In this document: piece by piece, positions 35,245 to 43,605 of the stretch
Layout: every line of letters begins with the position of its first letter
Numbering within the stretch: the first letter of the stretch is position 1
Source: Pseudobdellovibrionaceae bacterium
GTDB lineage: Bacteria; Bdellovibrionota; Bdellovibrionia; Bdellovibrionales; Bdellovibrionaceae
Assembly: GCA_021731025.1 (NCBI GenBank)
Contig: JAKFYD010000001.1
Span: 1-64,000 of the forward strand
DNA length: 64,000 nt
Reading direction: 5' to 3'
Program-made: the position numbers and the translations under genes
The notes under the pieces: model-generated
What the model saw: only the letters and a program-made list of their open reading frames with translations
Database searches by the model: none
Told to the model about the DNA's origin: nothing

Positions 35245-35350
35245 CAGCAGTCCCGTCGTGTCAAAGTCCATGAGTTTTTTCTTTTCAGTATAGATTTTGT
35301 GATGAACAATAGGCTCACAACCTTGCATTAAGCACAGAGGAGTTTCTTTT

Positions 35351-37018
35351 ATGACTAAACTAAAATTGGATTGGAGCGCGCGTTTGACCCTTGCAGGTCT
35401 TCTTGCGTTGGGAGTGAACACAGCAGTGGCGGCCGATGAGCCAGCGCCCTGTGCTTCAGCAAAAATTGTTTCTGGAGACAGCTGTAAGGATCTGAAAGTG
35501 AAATTCGATCTTTCCCAATGTAAAGGAAACGCATCGGTCGATGGGCAAGTGAAATGCGCCAGCGGAGTAGGAACAGTCATGGCCGAAGGTCCTGGCGGAA
35601 CGTACACAGCAGACTTAAAAGAAACTTGGGGCGGCACATGGGCTGTTTCAGGACCTGTGCGTTTAACTGCTGCTGCAGCACCAGCTGCTGCGGGAACCGC
35701 GAGTGCGCCTGCAGGTGCAGCACCAGCGGCTGGGATGGCAACACCTTCGGGAGCTGCGGTGACTTTTGGTGGAGCTGCGAGACTGCGATATGATGATAAT
35801 TTTGCGAAAACGCCGACAGGTGCGGTTCATACGAATTACACGAGTTTGAGAATTCGACCGACTTTAAATATTAAAGTGAATCCTGATGTGAATGTTTTTA
35901 TTGAGCCGCAATATAATAAAACTTTTGGTGCTGTGGGATGGCCACCAAGTGCTACAGGGGTAAATACAGCAACAGCTTCAGTGGGCGAAGGTTCATATAC
36001 AGGGTCAGCTGATACTCTAACTGTAAATCAAGCTTTCCTCGAAATGAAAATGGATTACGGCTTAAGCTTACAAGCGGGTCGAATAGCTTTACGTTACGGT
36101 GATCAGCTTATTTTAGGTTCTGCAGATTGGACTGATAATGGACGTAGCTTTGATGCTTTAAAACTTCGATACACTCAAGATAAGAGTTTTATCGATGTGA
36201 TCGCTTCTAAAGTCATCGAGAACAATAAGGTAGACAATACACCCACTACTGATGCTTTTCCAACTGATGATGATAAAGACATGAATGGTGTTTATGTCAG
36301 TTGGAATGTTAATGATACTTTGAAGGCGCTTGAAGCTTATTACCTATACATTTATGATGCTCGACAAGCTAGTGCTGCGCCAGTTTTAACTGGAACTGTA
36401 GCTCATCCGGCCTATTTTGCAGTTCAAGGCCTTCGTTTTGTAACGGCATTTGATAATATCGGATGGAAGGGCGAGTGGGCGCAAAACGTGGGTTCTGAAG
36501 GGACAGAGTTTGTTTCCACAGGTCAAAAGGATAAAAATGATATGATCGATACTGAGGTTTCGTACAATCTTAATGACTCTATGAAATCTCGTATTGGTTT
36601 ACAATATTACAGAGCTGGCCAAAATTGGAGAGACTTTTATCCAACGGCGGCGAAACAGTTAGGTATCGTGGATGTCGTTGGTCGACGTAACCTTTCAGGT
36701 TTTGCTCTTCGTTACACATCTACTTTCAGTGATCGTTATGCAATGGATGCTGACTGGTTTATGTTCAAACGCACATCGACAGATGCTACGGCTTTTGCAA
36801 TTAATAGTTTAACTGGTATTGGTTCGACGGCGACTTCATCATCCGATGATGTTGGTCAAGAAATCGATCTGGTTGGTCGTTTTATGCCGAGTAAAAGTTT
36901 AACTTGGTCTTTAGGCTTCAACGTCTTTATGCCAGGGACTTACATTAAGGAAAATCAAGGAACTGCCAGTGGCCGTGTTTCTCACTACGGTTACGTAGCG
37001 GCTGATGTGAAATTCTAA
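35351..37018 (+). CDS. outer-membrane porin-like protein (alginate-export-like barrel)
   Basis: A 555-residue protein with a signal peptide (cleavage after VNTAVAA), an N-terminal ~80-residue domain with paired Cys (DEPAPCASAK, SGDSCKDL, SQCKGN, QVKCASG), an Ala/Pro-rich linker (~115-140) and a large beta-barrel. QAFLEMKMDYGLSLQAGRI followed by ADWTDNGRSFDALKL resembles the alginate-export porin family. The terminal VAADVKF ends in Phe, as in BAM substrates. GAGGAG precedes the ATG. A strong terminator follows. Confidence 0.8.
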   Translation: MTKLKLDWSARLTLAGLLALGVNTAVAADEPAPCASAKIVSGDSCKDLKVKFDLSQCKGNASVDGQVKCASGVGTVMAEGPGGTYTADLKETWGGTWAVSGPVRLTAAAAPAAAGTASAPAGAAPAAGMATPSGAAVTFGGAARLRYDDNFAKTPTGAVHTNYTSLRIRPTLNIKVNPDVNVFIEPQYNKTFGAVGWPPSATGVNTATASVGEGSYTGSADTLTVNQAFLEMKMDYGLSLQAGRIALRYGDQLILGSADWTDNGRSFDALKLRYTQDKSFIDVIASKVIENNKVDNTPTTDAFPTDDDKDMNGVYVSWNVNDTLKALEAYYLYIYDARQASAAPVLTGTVAHPAYFAVQGLRFVTAFDNIGWKGEWAQNVGSEGTEFVSTGQKDKNDMIDTEVSYNLNDSMKSRIGLQYYRAGQNWRDFYPTAAKQLGIVDVVGRRNLSGFALRYTSTFSDRYAMDADWFMFKRTSTDATAFAINSLTGIGSTATSSSDDVGQEIDLVGRFMPSKSLTWSLGFNVFMPGTYIKENQGTASGRVSHYGYVAADVKF

Positions 37019-37027
37019 TTCTTGTGT

Positions 37028-37044
37028 ACTGCCACCATGGCAGT
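37028..37044. repeat. palindrome ACTGCCA-CCA-TGGCAGT (copy 2)
   Basis: Perfect 7-bp arms, 9 bp after the porin stop. Nineteen bases (CTGCCACC.TGGCAGTAAA) match the palindrome after dapD at 7320 with one difference. Confidence 0.5.
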
Positions 37045-37052
37045 AAAAAAAG

Positions 37053-37081
37053 AAAAGGCTGGTTCATCACCAGCCTTTTTT
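37053..37081. terminator. strong rho-independent terminator, bidirectional
   Basis: AAAAGGCTGG (37053-37062) pairs with CCAGCCTTTT (37070-37079), with T-runs on both strands. It serves the porin gene and the leftward carbonic anhydrase gene. Confidence 0.85.
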
Positions 37082-37102
37082 ATTTTAACTCTCAATAAAT
37101 TC

Positions 37103-38086
37103 TTAGTAAGAATCTTTGGATTTAGCTTTCCAAGGATTTTCGGCGGCTGATTTGTCAGCTTCTTTGTCTTTTTTCTTTTCTTTTTTCTCGGGCTTAGCTT
37201 CGGCTTTATGAGCCTCTGCTTTTTTCTCTTCAGGTTTAGCAGCAGGAGTAGCGGCTCCACCGTCTTTTTTCTCTTCGGATTCTTTATCCTTTTTTCTTTT
37301 CTTTTTCTTTTCTTTTTTTTCGCCGTCATCTTCAGAAGAAATTTTGCGAGAAGGGGATTCGGATTGGATCAGTTGCGCCATCATCGGACCAACGTCGTCT
37401 GAAAATTCAACTTTTCCGGAAGCCATATTGTAAACGCCTTGAACCAAAACAACTTCTTTCTTCTTTAAACGCTCGAAGATGATTTTTGATTCTTTCACCA
37501 AATGTTTTGCCACAGCAAAGACATTGGCTTTCACCGCAGAATGCAAAGTGCGATCAGATTCAGACACTTTCCTGAATTTTTCGATTCCAGGGCGAATAAA
37601 ACTTAATGTCTTATCCAAGTGAGGCGAACCCGCAGATTTTCCAGCAGGTACATCGTAAGCGGCGCGAACCGCATCACAACTGTCATGCCCCATCACGACG
37701 ATCAGTTTTGAACCCAAGTGGGCGACCGCGTGTTCAACGCTAGCAATTGCACTTGAGTCTAAAACTTCACCGGTTAAACGGATGGAATAAAGTTGACCAA
37801 AGCCTTGGTCAAAAATGTATTCCGGTGGAACTCGTGAGTCAGAACAAGAAATGACCACCGAGTGGGGAGACTGATTGTTCACCAACTGAGTTCGATAATC
37901 TTTTTTTGAATTGCTGTACTCGGACTTTTCCGAATAGAAGCGTTCGTTTCCTTTTTTGAGTAGGGCAAAGGCATCATTTCCTGACACTTTGCTTTCAGCC
38001 GCAGAAGCGATTGAAGTGAAACAAAAGCTCAATGTTATGGCCGAAGCCAAACAAGCTCTTCCTATCCCTTGGTTGTTTATTTTCAC
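37103..38086 (-). CDS. periplasmic beta-class carbonic anhydrase with Lys/Glu-rich tail
   Basis: 327 residues. GTG 38086 has AGGGGG upstream and opens a signal peptide (ASAITLSFCFTSIASAAES). The beta-carbonic anhydrase core (~residues 35-225) keeps the zinc site: Cys in VISCSDSRVPPEY and His/Cys in VVMGHDSCDAV. The last ~85 residues are a low-complexity tail dominated by Lys, Glu and Ala. Beta-CAs interconvert CO2 and bicarbonate. Only 9 bp separate it from cheW and then the MCP gene, suggesting one transcript. The tail function is unknown. Confidence 0.88.
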   Translation of the reverse strand: MKINNQGIGRACLASAITLSFCFTSIASAAESKVSGNDAFALLKKGNERFYSEKSEYSNSKKDYRTQLVNNQSPHSVVISCSDSRVPPEYIFDQGFGQLYSIRLTGEVLDSSAIASVEHAVAHLGSKLIVVMGHDSCDAVRAAYDVPAGKSAGSPHLDKTLSFIRPGIEKFRKVSESDRTLHSAVKANVFAVAKHLVKESKIIFERLKKKEVVLVQGVYNMASGKVEFSDDVGPMMAQLIQSESPSRKISSEDDGEKKEKKKKRKKDKESEEKKDGGAATPAAKPEEKKAEAHKAEAKPEKKEKKKDKEADKSAAENPWKAKSKDSY

Positions 38087-38095
38087 AAATCCCCC

Positions 38096-38596
38096 TTATG
38101 CTGCATGTTTTTCTGGAAGAGTTGCCAACTCGGCCAGTTGTGTATTTGAAAGAGCTTTAACGATATCGATTAAAATAATAACTGTATTTTCAAGTTTACC
38201 CATTCCTAAGACAAATTCAGTTTCCGCAGAATTTCCTAGATTAGGGGTTGGCTCGATTTGATTGGAAACCAACTCAATCACTCCACGAACGGAATCAACG
38301 ATCATCCCAACTTGTCCAACCACAGTTTCAATAACGATGATGCATGTTTCTTTGGTGTGTTGGGTTTGTTGAAAACCCAGCTTCGTTCGCAGATTAACAA
38401 CGGGGATCACTTTGCCACGTAAATTCATAACGCCGGCAACAAAGTGCGGCGTTTTGGGAACAGGAGTAATTTCACTGAGTCGGTTAATTTCACGAACGGT
38501 TCCAATCGGGACTCCGTAAAGCTGACTGTTCAGCACGAAGGTCAAATATTGTCCTGGTTTTGCAGTTTTTAATTCTGGTGTCGATGTTGCTGACAT
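38096..38596 (-). CDS. cheW: CheW chemotaxis coupling protein
   Basis: A 166-residue single-domain CheW: FVLNSQLYGVPIGTVREINR, VAGVMNLRGKVIPVVNLRTK and VGMIVDSVRGVIEL are hallmark segments. It links the chemoreceptor to the kinase CheA. AGGAG lies about 11 nt upstream of ATG. It sits 21 bp downstream of the MCP gene and 9 bp upstream of the carbonic anhydrase gene. Confidence 0.95.
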   Translation of the reverse strand: MSATSTPELKTAKPGQYLTFVLNSQLYGVPIGTVREINRLSEITPVPKTPHFVAGVMNLRGKVIPVVNLRTKLGFQQTQHTKETCIIVIETVVGQVGMIVDSVRGVIELVSNQIEPTPNLGNSAETEFVLGMGKLENTVIILIDIVKALSNTQLAELATLPEKHAA

Positions 38597-38617
38597 ATTA
38601 TTTTTTCTCCTCGTTAA

Positions 38618-40294
38618 TTAGAAACCGTCAGTTGTTCCAACTTTGCCCGTAGTCGGAGCATCGTCGTCGAAAGGGATCATGTCTGTTGCCGCGTTGGATT
38701 TCGAGCTAGCTTTGGATGGGCTGGCAGGAGTCGGAGCATAAGATGCGGAAGGCTTCGCCGGAGCCGCTTTCTTAATTGGAACAACATTGTAGCGAGGCTT
38801 TTCTGTTTTCGGAGTCGATTTTGGAGTTACTTTTAAGCTGTTGCTGCCATCGATGACAGAGCTCAACTGAGAAACAAGTCCTTGCAGCTCGACGGCTTGT
38901 GCTGACATTTCTTCAGACGAAGCTGCGGTCTCTTCTGCAGAAGCCGCGTTACGTTGAGTCGCTTGATCAAGTTCATTCATCGCTTTGCTGATTTGTGAAA
39001 TTCCGTTGGATTGCTCGGCACTGGCAGAAGCAATTTCATTGTTCAAATCAGAAACTTTTTTAACTGAAGTAACGATGTTTTTCAAAACTTCACCGCTTTG
39101 ATCAGCAATGCGACTTCCGTTAGAGATTTGTTGAACGCTATCTTTGATCAACACAGTGATATCTTTTGCAGCAGATGCACTTCGTTGAGCCAAGTTACGA
39201 ACGGCTTCCGCAACAACAGCGAAACCTTTACCTTGTTCACCGGCACGAGCAGCCTCAACTGCTGCGTTCAGTGCTAACAAGTTAGTTTGGAAAGCGATAT
39301 CATCGATCACATTAATGATCTCTTCGATTTTTTTAGAACTTTTTGAAATGTCTGTCATTGCGCCTATCAAGTTGCGAATTTCATTTTCACCATCTTCCGC
39401 AGATTTGCGGCTGGCCAATGATAATGAAGACGCTTCTTTGGCGTTATCAGCGTTCAACTTAACCATGCTCGACAATTCTTCCAAGGAAGAAACGGTTTCT
39501 TCCAGCGAACTGGCGGCCTCCGTTGCACCTGAAGATAAGGATTGGCTGGCTGTAGAAAGTTGTTGGCTGGCTGAACTGACCTGGGTTCCTGAATCGGAAA
39601 TACTTTGTGTTACATTGCCCAAAGTCAGTGCTAAACGAGAAGCCATGAAGATGCCTAAGATGAATAATGAAATCGTACATAAAATTCCTGTGATGGAAAG
39701 AATTGTTTGTTCGGCATGAGCGCTAGAGATTTCATTTTCAGCTTCAACTTTAGCCATTTTTAAACGAGCTTCATCCATGTCTGACAAAGCTTTGCCCATA
39801 GGGGCCACAGATTGACGCACTTTTGTCGTGATTAAAGTTTTCCCAGTTTCATCATCTTTGGGTGTGCCCTTAGAAAGGACGCTTAAAGTTTCCCCAACAG
39901 CTTCTTGAAAGCTTCTGTAGTTTTCATCAACAGGGCGAAACATTTCCTTCAATTTTTCAGGGCGAGGAAGTTTATTAAACTCTTCATAGGAAACTCTAAA
40001 AGAGTCTAAATTTTTTCTTGCATTCTCGATGGCGCGAGTTCTTTCCGCCATATTGCCTTCAGCTCCATGGGCTACCCATAACCAACGAATTGTTCCATTG
40101 ATCGATGAATCCATATCGCCGGAAAATTGGGCTAAAGGTAAGCGAACTAAATTTGCGCTTTCTAGGCTTTTCGTTAAATTGCTGATTTGAGTGTAAGACA
40201 CTGCGCTCAAAACCATAATTACAATTGCTGGTAATGACACCAAGAAGAGAAGTTTTCCCCGAATACCCCTAAGCCAGATCGCGAATGAACCCAC
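38618..40294 (-). CDS. methyl-accepting chemotaxis protein, no obvious HAMP domain
   Basis: A 558-residue chemoreceptor. GTG 40294 is preferred because GGAGG lies 3-4 nt upstream. Helix 1 ([20 protein letters not shown]) leads to a ~160-residue helical periplasmic domain (MCP four-helix-bundle type), helix 2 ([18 protein letters not shown]), and then directly Ser/Gln-rich signalling helices. The kinase-control tip is present ([20 protein letters not shown], then [19 protein letters not shown]). The usual HAMP pattern after helix 2 is not seen. A Pro/Ser/Ala-rich tail follows. It heads the unit with cheW and the carbonic anhydrase. Confidence 0.92.
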   Translation of the reverse strand: MGSFAIWLRGIRGKLLFLVSLPAIVIMVLSAVSYTQISNLTKSLESANLVRLPLAQFSGDMDSSINGTIRWLWVAHGAEGNMAERTRAIENARKNLDSFRVSYEEFNKLPRPEKLKEMFRPVDENYRSFQEAVGETLSVLSKGTPKDDETGKTLITTKVRQSVAPMGKALSDMDEARLKMAKVEAENEISSAHAEQTILSITGILCTISLFILGIFMASRLALTLGNVTQSISDSGTQVSSASQQLSTASQSLSSGATEAASSLEETVSSLEELSSMVKLNADNAKEASSLSLASRKSAEDGENEIRNLIGAMTDISKSSKKIEEIINVIDDIAFQTNLLALNAAVEAARAGEQGKGFAVVAEAVRNLAQRSASAAKDITVLIKDSVQQISNGSRIADQSGEVLKNIVTSVKKVSDLNNEIASASAEQSNGISQISKAMNELDQATQRNAASAEETAASSEEMSAQAVELQGLVSQLSSVIDGSNSLKVTPKSTPKTEKPRYNVVPIKKAAPAKPSASYAPTPASPSKASSKSNAATDMIPFDDDAPTTGKVGTTDGF

Positions 40295-40475
40295 GTTGCC
40301 TCCATTTTCATAAGACTGCGAAAGATTTTTTGACTTCAACGTAGATTTTTTCGGAGAAAGTGAAAATTTCTTTAGGGCAGAATTGCGTGTTAAGAAAGAT
40401 TAATAAATTCTCACAAAAACGACGAAGGTCTGGTCGGTTATTATGTTCCAGCCCTATTTAAATTGAAATTAAGCC

Positions 40476-40509
40476 TAAATAAACAATTAAATTGTACCGA
40501 TTTAAATCG
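40476..40509 (+). promoter_or_regulatory. candidate sigma28-like promoter and palindrome upstream of cheR
   Basis: TAAA (40476-40479), 16 bp, then ACCGATTT (40496-40503) partly matches the flagellar sigma28 consensus TAAA-N15-GCCGATAA. It overlaps a perfect 12-bp palindrome CGATTTAAATCG (40498-40509). The 262-bp divergent region shows no other clear signal. Confidence 0.25.
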
Positions 40510-40556
40510 AGCAAGTTTCAAATTGGCTAATATTACGGAAACGAGATGGTATTGCT

Positions 40557-41450
40557 ATGAGTGCAGCTAAACAATTCTCTCCTAATCATTTTTCTGATTC
40601 ACAAAACTTTTTGGATAAACTTCAAAAAGACGAGCAAGGTTTTTTGAAACTTTCCACCATCTTAAAAAAGAATGCTGGCATCAATATGGTGTTGAACGAT
40701 AAAAACCTGACCTTAATGGCAAGTCGTTTGAACTCTTTATTGAAGGGTCTTCAGATCTCAGATTATAAACAGTATGCCGAGCTCCTTGATAAACCAAACT
40801 CAAAATATTTAGCTGATTTCATTGTAGCTTTGACGACGAACACAACGCAGTTTTTCAGAGAGCCATCTCATTTTAAATTCATGACTGAAAAGCTGGGCGA
40901 AATTTTTGCGCGTAAAGAAAAACAAAAAAACTATGACCTGCGTATTTGGTGTTCAGCGACCAGCACCGGCCAAGAAGTTTTCACCATCATGATGACTATT
41001 CTGAATCATCCTTTAATGTCGAAAAAATGGAATATTAAATTTTTAGCAACAGACATTGACTATGAAGTTCTGCAAAAAGCATCAAATGGTATCTATCAAG
41101 AGAGCGAAATGCAGGGAGTCCCTGATCACTGCCTTCAAAAATACTGCAATGTTTTCAAAGAAAAAGATGGAAAGAAATATCAGTTTAAAGATGAAATTCG
41201 TGAATCCATACGTTTTGCCACTTTTAATTTGTTAACAGACAAATATCCGTTCAAACATCCCTTCGATATCGTTTTCTGTCGAAATGTTTTGATTTATTTC
41301 GATCGTCCTACGGCAGAAGGCGTGATTGAAAAATTGGCACAAACTTTGGTTAAAGACGGCTTTTTGTTTTTAGGGCACTCAGAAACAGGAATGATGAAAA
41401 CAAAACTTTTAAAAACAGTCTCCAACGCGGCTTACACTAAAATAGGGTAA
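40557..41450 (+). CDS. cheR: CheR chemoreceptor methyltransferase
   Basis: A 297-residue SAM-dependent methyltransferase that methylates receptor glutamates. The N-terminal helical domain is followed by the SAM fold: RIWCSATSTGQEVFTI (motif I; Gln where GE is common), FLATDIDYEVLQKA, and FDIVFCRNVLIYFDRP. The last is the CheR hallmark. First gene of the rightward chemosensory unit, 12 bp before the CheA gene. Confidence 0.93.
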   Translation: MSAAKQFSPNHFSDSQNFLDKLQKDEQGFLKLSTILKKNAGINMVLNDKNLTLMASRLNSLLKGLQISDYKQYAELLDKPNSKYLADFIVALTTNTTQFFREPSHFKFMTEKLGEIFARKEKQKNYDLRIWCSATSTGQEVFTIMMTILNHPLMSKKWNIKFLATDIDYEVLQKASNGIYQESEMQGVPDHCLQKYCNVFKEKDGKKYQFKDEIRESIRFATFNLLTDKYPFKHPFDIVFCRNVLIYFDRPTAEGVIEKLAQTLVKDGFLFLGHSETGMMKTKLLKTVSNAAYTKIG

Positions 41451-41462
41451 TTGAGGTAGAGA

Positions 41463-43595
41463 ATGAGTAAAGACTATAGCAAATTTACAGAACCAGTTCT
41501 CATCGTTGATGATGAAGAAGGTATACGCAGCGACCTTAAATACTTGGCGGATAGCCTTGGTTTAAAATCAATCCTTGCGCCAGATGCTCAGACGGCTTTG
41601 GAATACATTAAGGACAATCCTTGCCTTATTATTTCAGACTTCCGCATGCCAGGAATGGATGGGGTGCAGTTCTGTGTCGAGGTTCGAAAAGTGCGATTGG
41701 ATATTCCTTTCCTCTTGCTGTCAGGATTTGTTGATAAAGATGTCGCTATTGCGGGTTTGCAATCGGGTGTGTCAGACGTCGTTGAAAAACCTTACGATCA
41801 TAACGTTCTTAAAAAACACATTGAAAAATTCGTTGATGCACGCATCACATATTTGGCGGCTGAAGAAAAAGAGATGGATGAAATCTTGATGTTGTTTGTC
41901 GAAGAGGCAACAACATTGCTTGAGGATCTTGAAAAACATATTCTTCGTTTAGAAGAAGAGGTCTTAGATCCTGCCGTTGTCGATTTGCTCTTCCGCGCAG
42001 TTCATTCAGTGAAGGGTGGCGCGGGCGCAATTCCGAATGGAAAATGGCTTGCGATGCTGGGACACTCTTTTGAATCTTGCCTATCCATGATTAAGAACGG
42101 TCAGTTAAAACTTGATGGCGACGGCATGGAAGTCTTTCTTCTAAGCTCGGACCTGTGTCAAAAGCTGATTCGACTGATTAAAGTTAAAGCCGAGCCTTCA
42201 GCAGAGTTAGCACAAACGATCGACACTTGCATTCAGTCTCTGGAGGCATTGAAGTCAGGGCAATCCAAGACTGCAACTTCAGCAGCTCCGGCGGCCAGCG
42301 CTGTTGTCAAAACAGATGCGACCGAGAAAAAAGATTCATCTCCCGAAAATGATGGCGTTTGGGTATCGAATGAAAAATTAGATTCCTTCATGAAGCTTTC
42401 CGGAGAGCTCATTGTTTTAAAAAACTATTTCCACGTTTTAAATCACGAGCCCGAGATGAGAAATCTATCGACACGGGTCACAACAAAAAATACAGATTTT
42501 TCGTATTCATTGAATAAAATCACCGACACTTTGCAAGAGCAAATCATGTCGATTCGTAAAGTGACTCTGGAAAGAGCACTCAGCAAGTTGCCGCGCATTT
42601 TCAGGCAGGTGACGAAAGAAGTGAATAAAAAAGTTAAATTAGAAACCGAAGGCTTTGAGCTTGGTGTTGATCGCACTATCGCCAATGCCTTAAGCACCTG
42701 TATGACTCATATGTTACGAAATGCCATCGATCACGGTATTGAAAAGGCTGAAGTTCGCGAGGCCGGTGGCAAACCTGCAGAAGGAACCATTAAGATAGTC
42801 ACTAAAGAAGAAAAAGGCATGATCTATTTAACCATCATTGATGACGGTGGTGGTATTGACCGTGAAAGAGTTATTTCTAAAGCGATCGAAAAAGGTTTGA
42901 TTGAAGAAAGTAAGCGCACGGGGCTTACTGATGAAGAAGCTTTTGATTTAATTTTCTTACCTGGATTTTCGACTGCAGAGAAAGTCACGGGAATTTCTGG
43001 TCGCGGTGTTGGTATGGACGTCGTTAAATCTGAAATTTTAAATCTCAAAGGAAAAGTAAGAATTCAATCCAAGTTAACTGTGGGAACAACTTTCAAGATT
43101 GAAGTTCCTGTTCCGAAGACAGTGATGGTTGAACAAACGGTTTTGGTTAAATCAGGGGAAACTTTAATTGCGGTTCCACTGAACGCCATCGCCCAGTTAA
43201 CTTCAAATGCCAAATTGACAACTTCAACGGTGGGTTTTCAGAAGACTTGCCAGTTTCAAGGCAGAACGGTGCCTTTGAAAACATTTATTGAAATCTCTGA
43301 ACAGATCAGCAGCGGTGACGAAGTGGTCAAAAGAAAACTTTCAACTGAAAACACAGATACGGCTTCCATTGTTATTCTTCAACACAAGAGCGAATACATG
43401 GGGCTTATGGTTGATAGTATCCATGATCAACTCGAGGCTGTTATTCGCCCATTTGATAAAGTGACCAATTCTTTCCCAGGGTTTAAGGGAACGACAGTTT
43501 TAGGAGATGACAGCATCGCCTACGTCGTGGCCCCGGAAGAATTTGTGATTTTAGGTTTAGGTCTCAACAAAGATAAAACGGTCGAGGCCGCTTAA
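41463..43595 (+). CDS. cheA: CheA-type kinase with N-terminal receiver (REC-HPt-P3-P4-P5)
   Basis: 710 residues. Receiver (~8-125; acidic pocket VDDEE, phospho-Asp59 in IISDFRMPG, Lys109 in EKPYD); HPt/P1 (~136-245; phospho-His181 in AVHSVKGGAGAIP); linker without a clear P2; dimerisation P3 (~295-360); HATPase P4 with N-box HMLRNAIDHGIE, G1 DDGGGID, GFSTAE and G2 GRGVGMDVVKS; and a C-terminal CheW-like P5. The N-terminal receiver is unusual and would let the kinase sense or sink phosphate in cis. Motifs look catalytically intact. Confidence 0.93.
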   Translation: MSKDYSKFTEPVLIVDDEEGIRSDLKYLADSLGLKSILAPDAQTALEYIKDNPCLIISDFRMPGMDGVQFCVEVRKVRLDIPFLLLSGFVDKDVAIAGLQSGVSDVVEKPYDHNVLKKHIEKFVDARITYLAAEEKEMDEILMLFVEEATTLLEDLEKHILRLEEEVLDPAVVDLLFRAVHSVKGGAGAIPNGKWLAMLGHSFESCLSMIKNGQLKLDGDGMEVFLLSSDLCQKLIRLIKVKAEPSAELAQTIDTCIQSLEALKSGQSKTATSAAPAASAVVKTDATEKKDSSPENDGVWVSNEKLDSFMKLSGELIVLKNYFHVLNHEPEMRNLSTRVTTKNTDFSYSLNKITDTLQEQIMSIRKVTLERALSKLPRIFRQVTKEVNKKVKLETEGFELGVDRTIANALSTCMTHMLRNAIDHGIEKAEVREAGGKPAEGTIKIVTKEEKGMIYLTIIDDGGGIDRERVISKAIEKGLIEESKRTGLTDEEAFDLIFLPGFSTAEKVTGISGRGVGMDVVKSEILNLKGKVRIQSKLTVGTTFKIEVPVPKTVMVEQTVLVKSGETLIAVPLNAIAQLTSNAKLTTSTVGFQKTCQFQGRTVPLKTFIEISEQISSGDEVVKRKLSTENTDTASIVILQHKSEYMGLMVDSIHDQLEAVIRPFDKVTNSFPGFKGTTVLGDDSIAYVVAPEEFVILGLGLNKDKTVEAA

Positions 43596-43605
43596 CGGAG
43601 CAAGC

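Noticed and set aside
37015-37329. Lysine-rich 104-residue open frame on the minus strand
   Set aside because: It is an alternative frame of the repetitive Lys/Glu tail of the carbonic anhydrase.
40476-40503. Firm flagellar sigma28 promoter for the chemosensory unit
   Set aside because: Only part of the -10 element matches, so it is listed at low confidence and not used as evidence for flagellar control.
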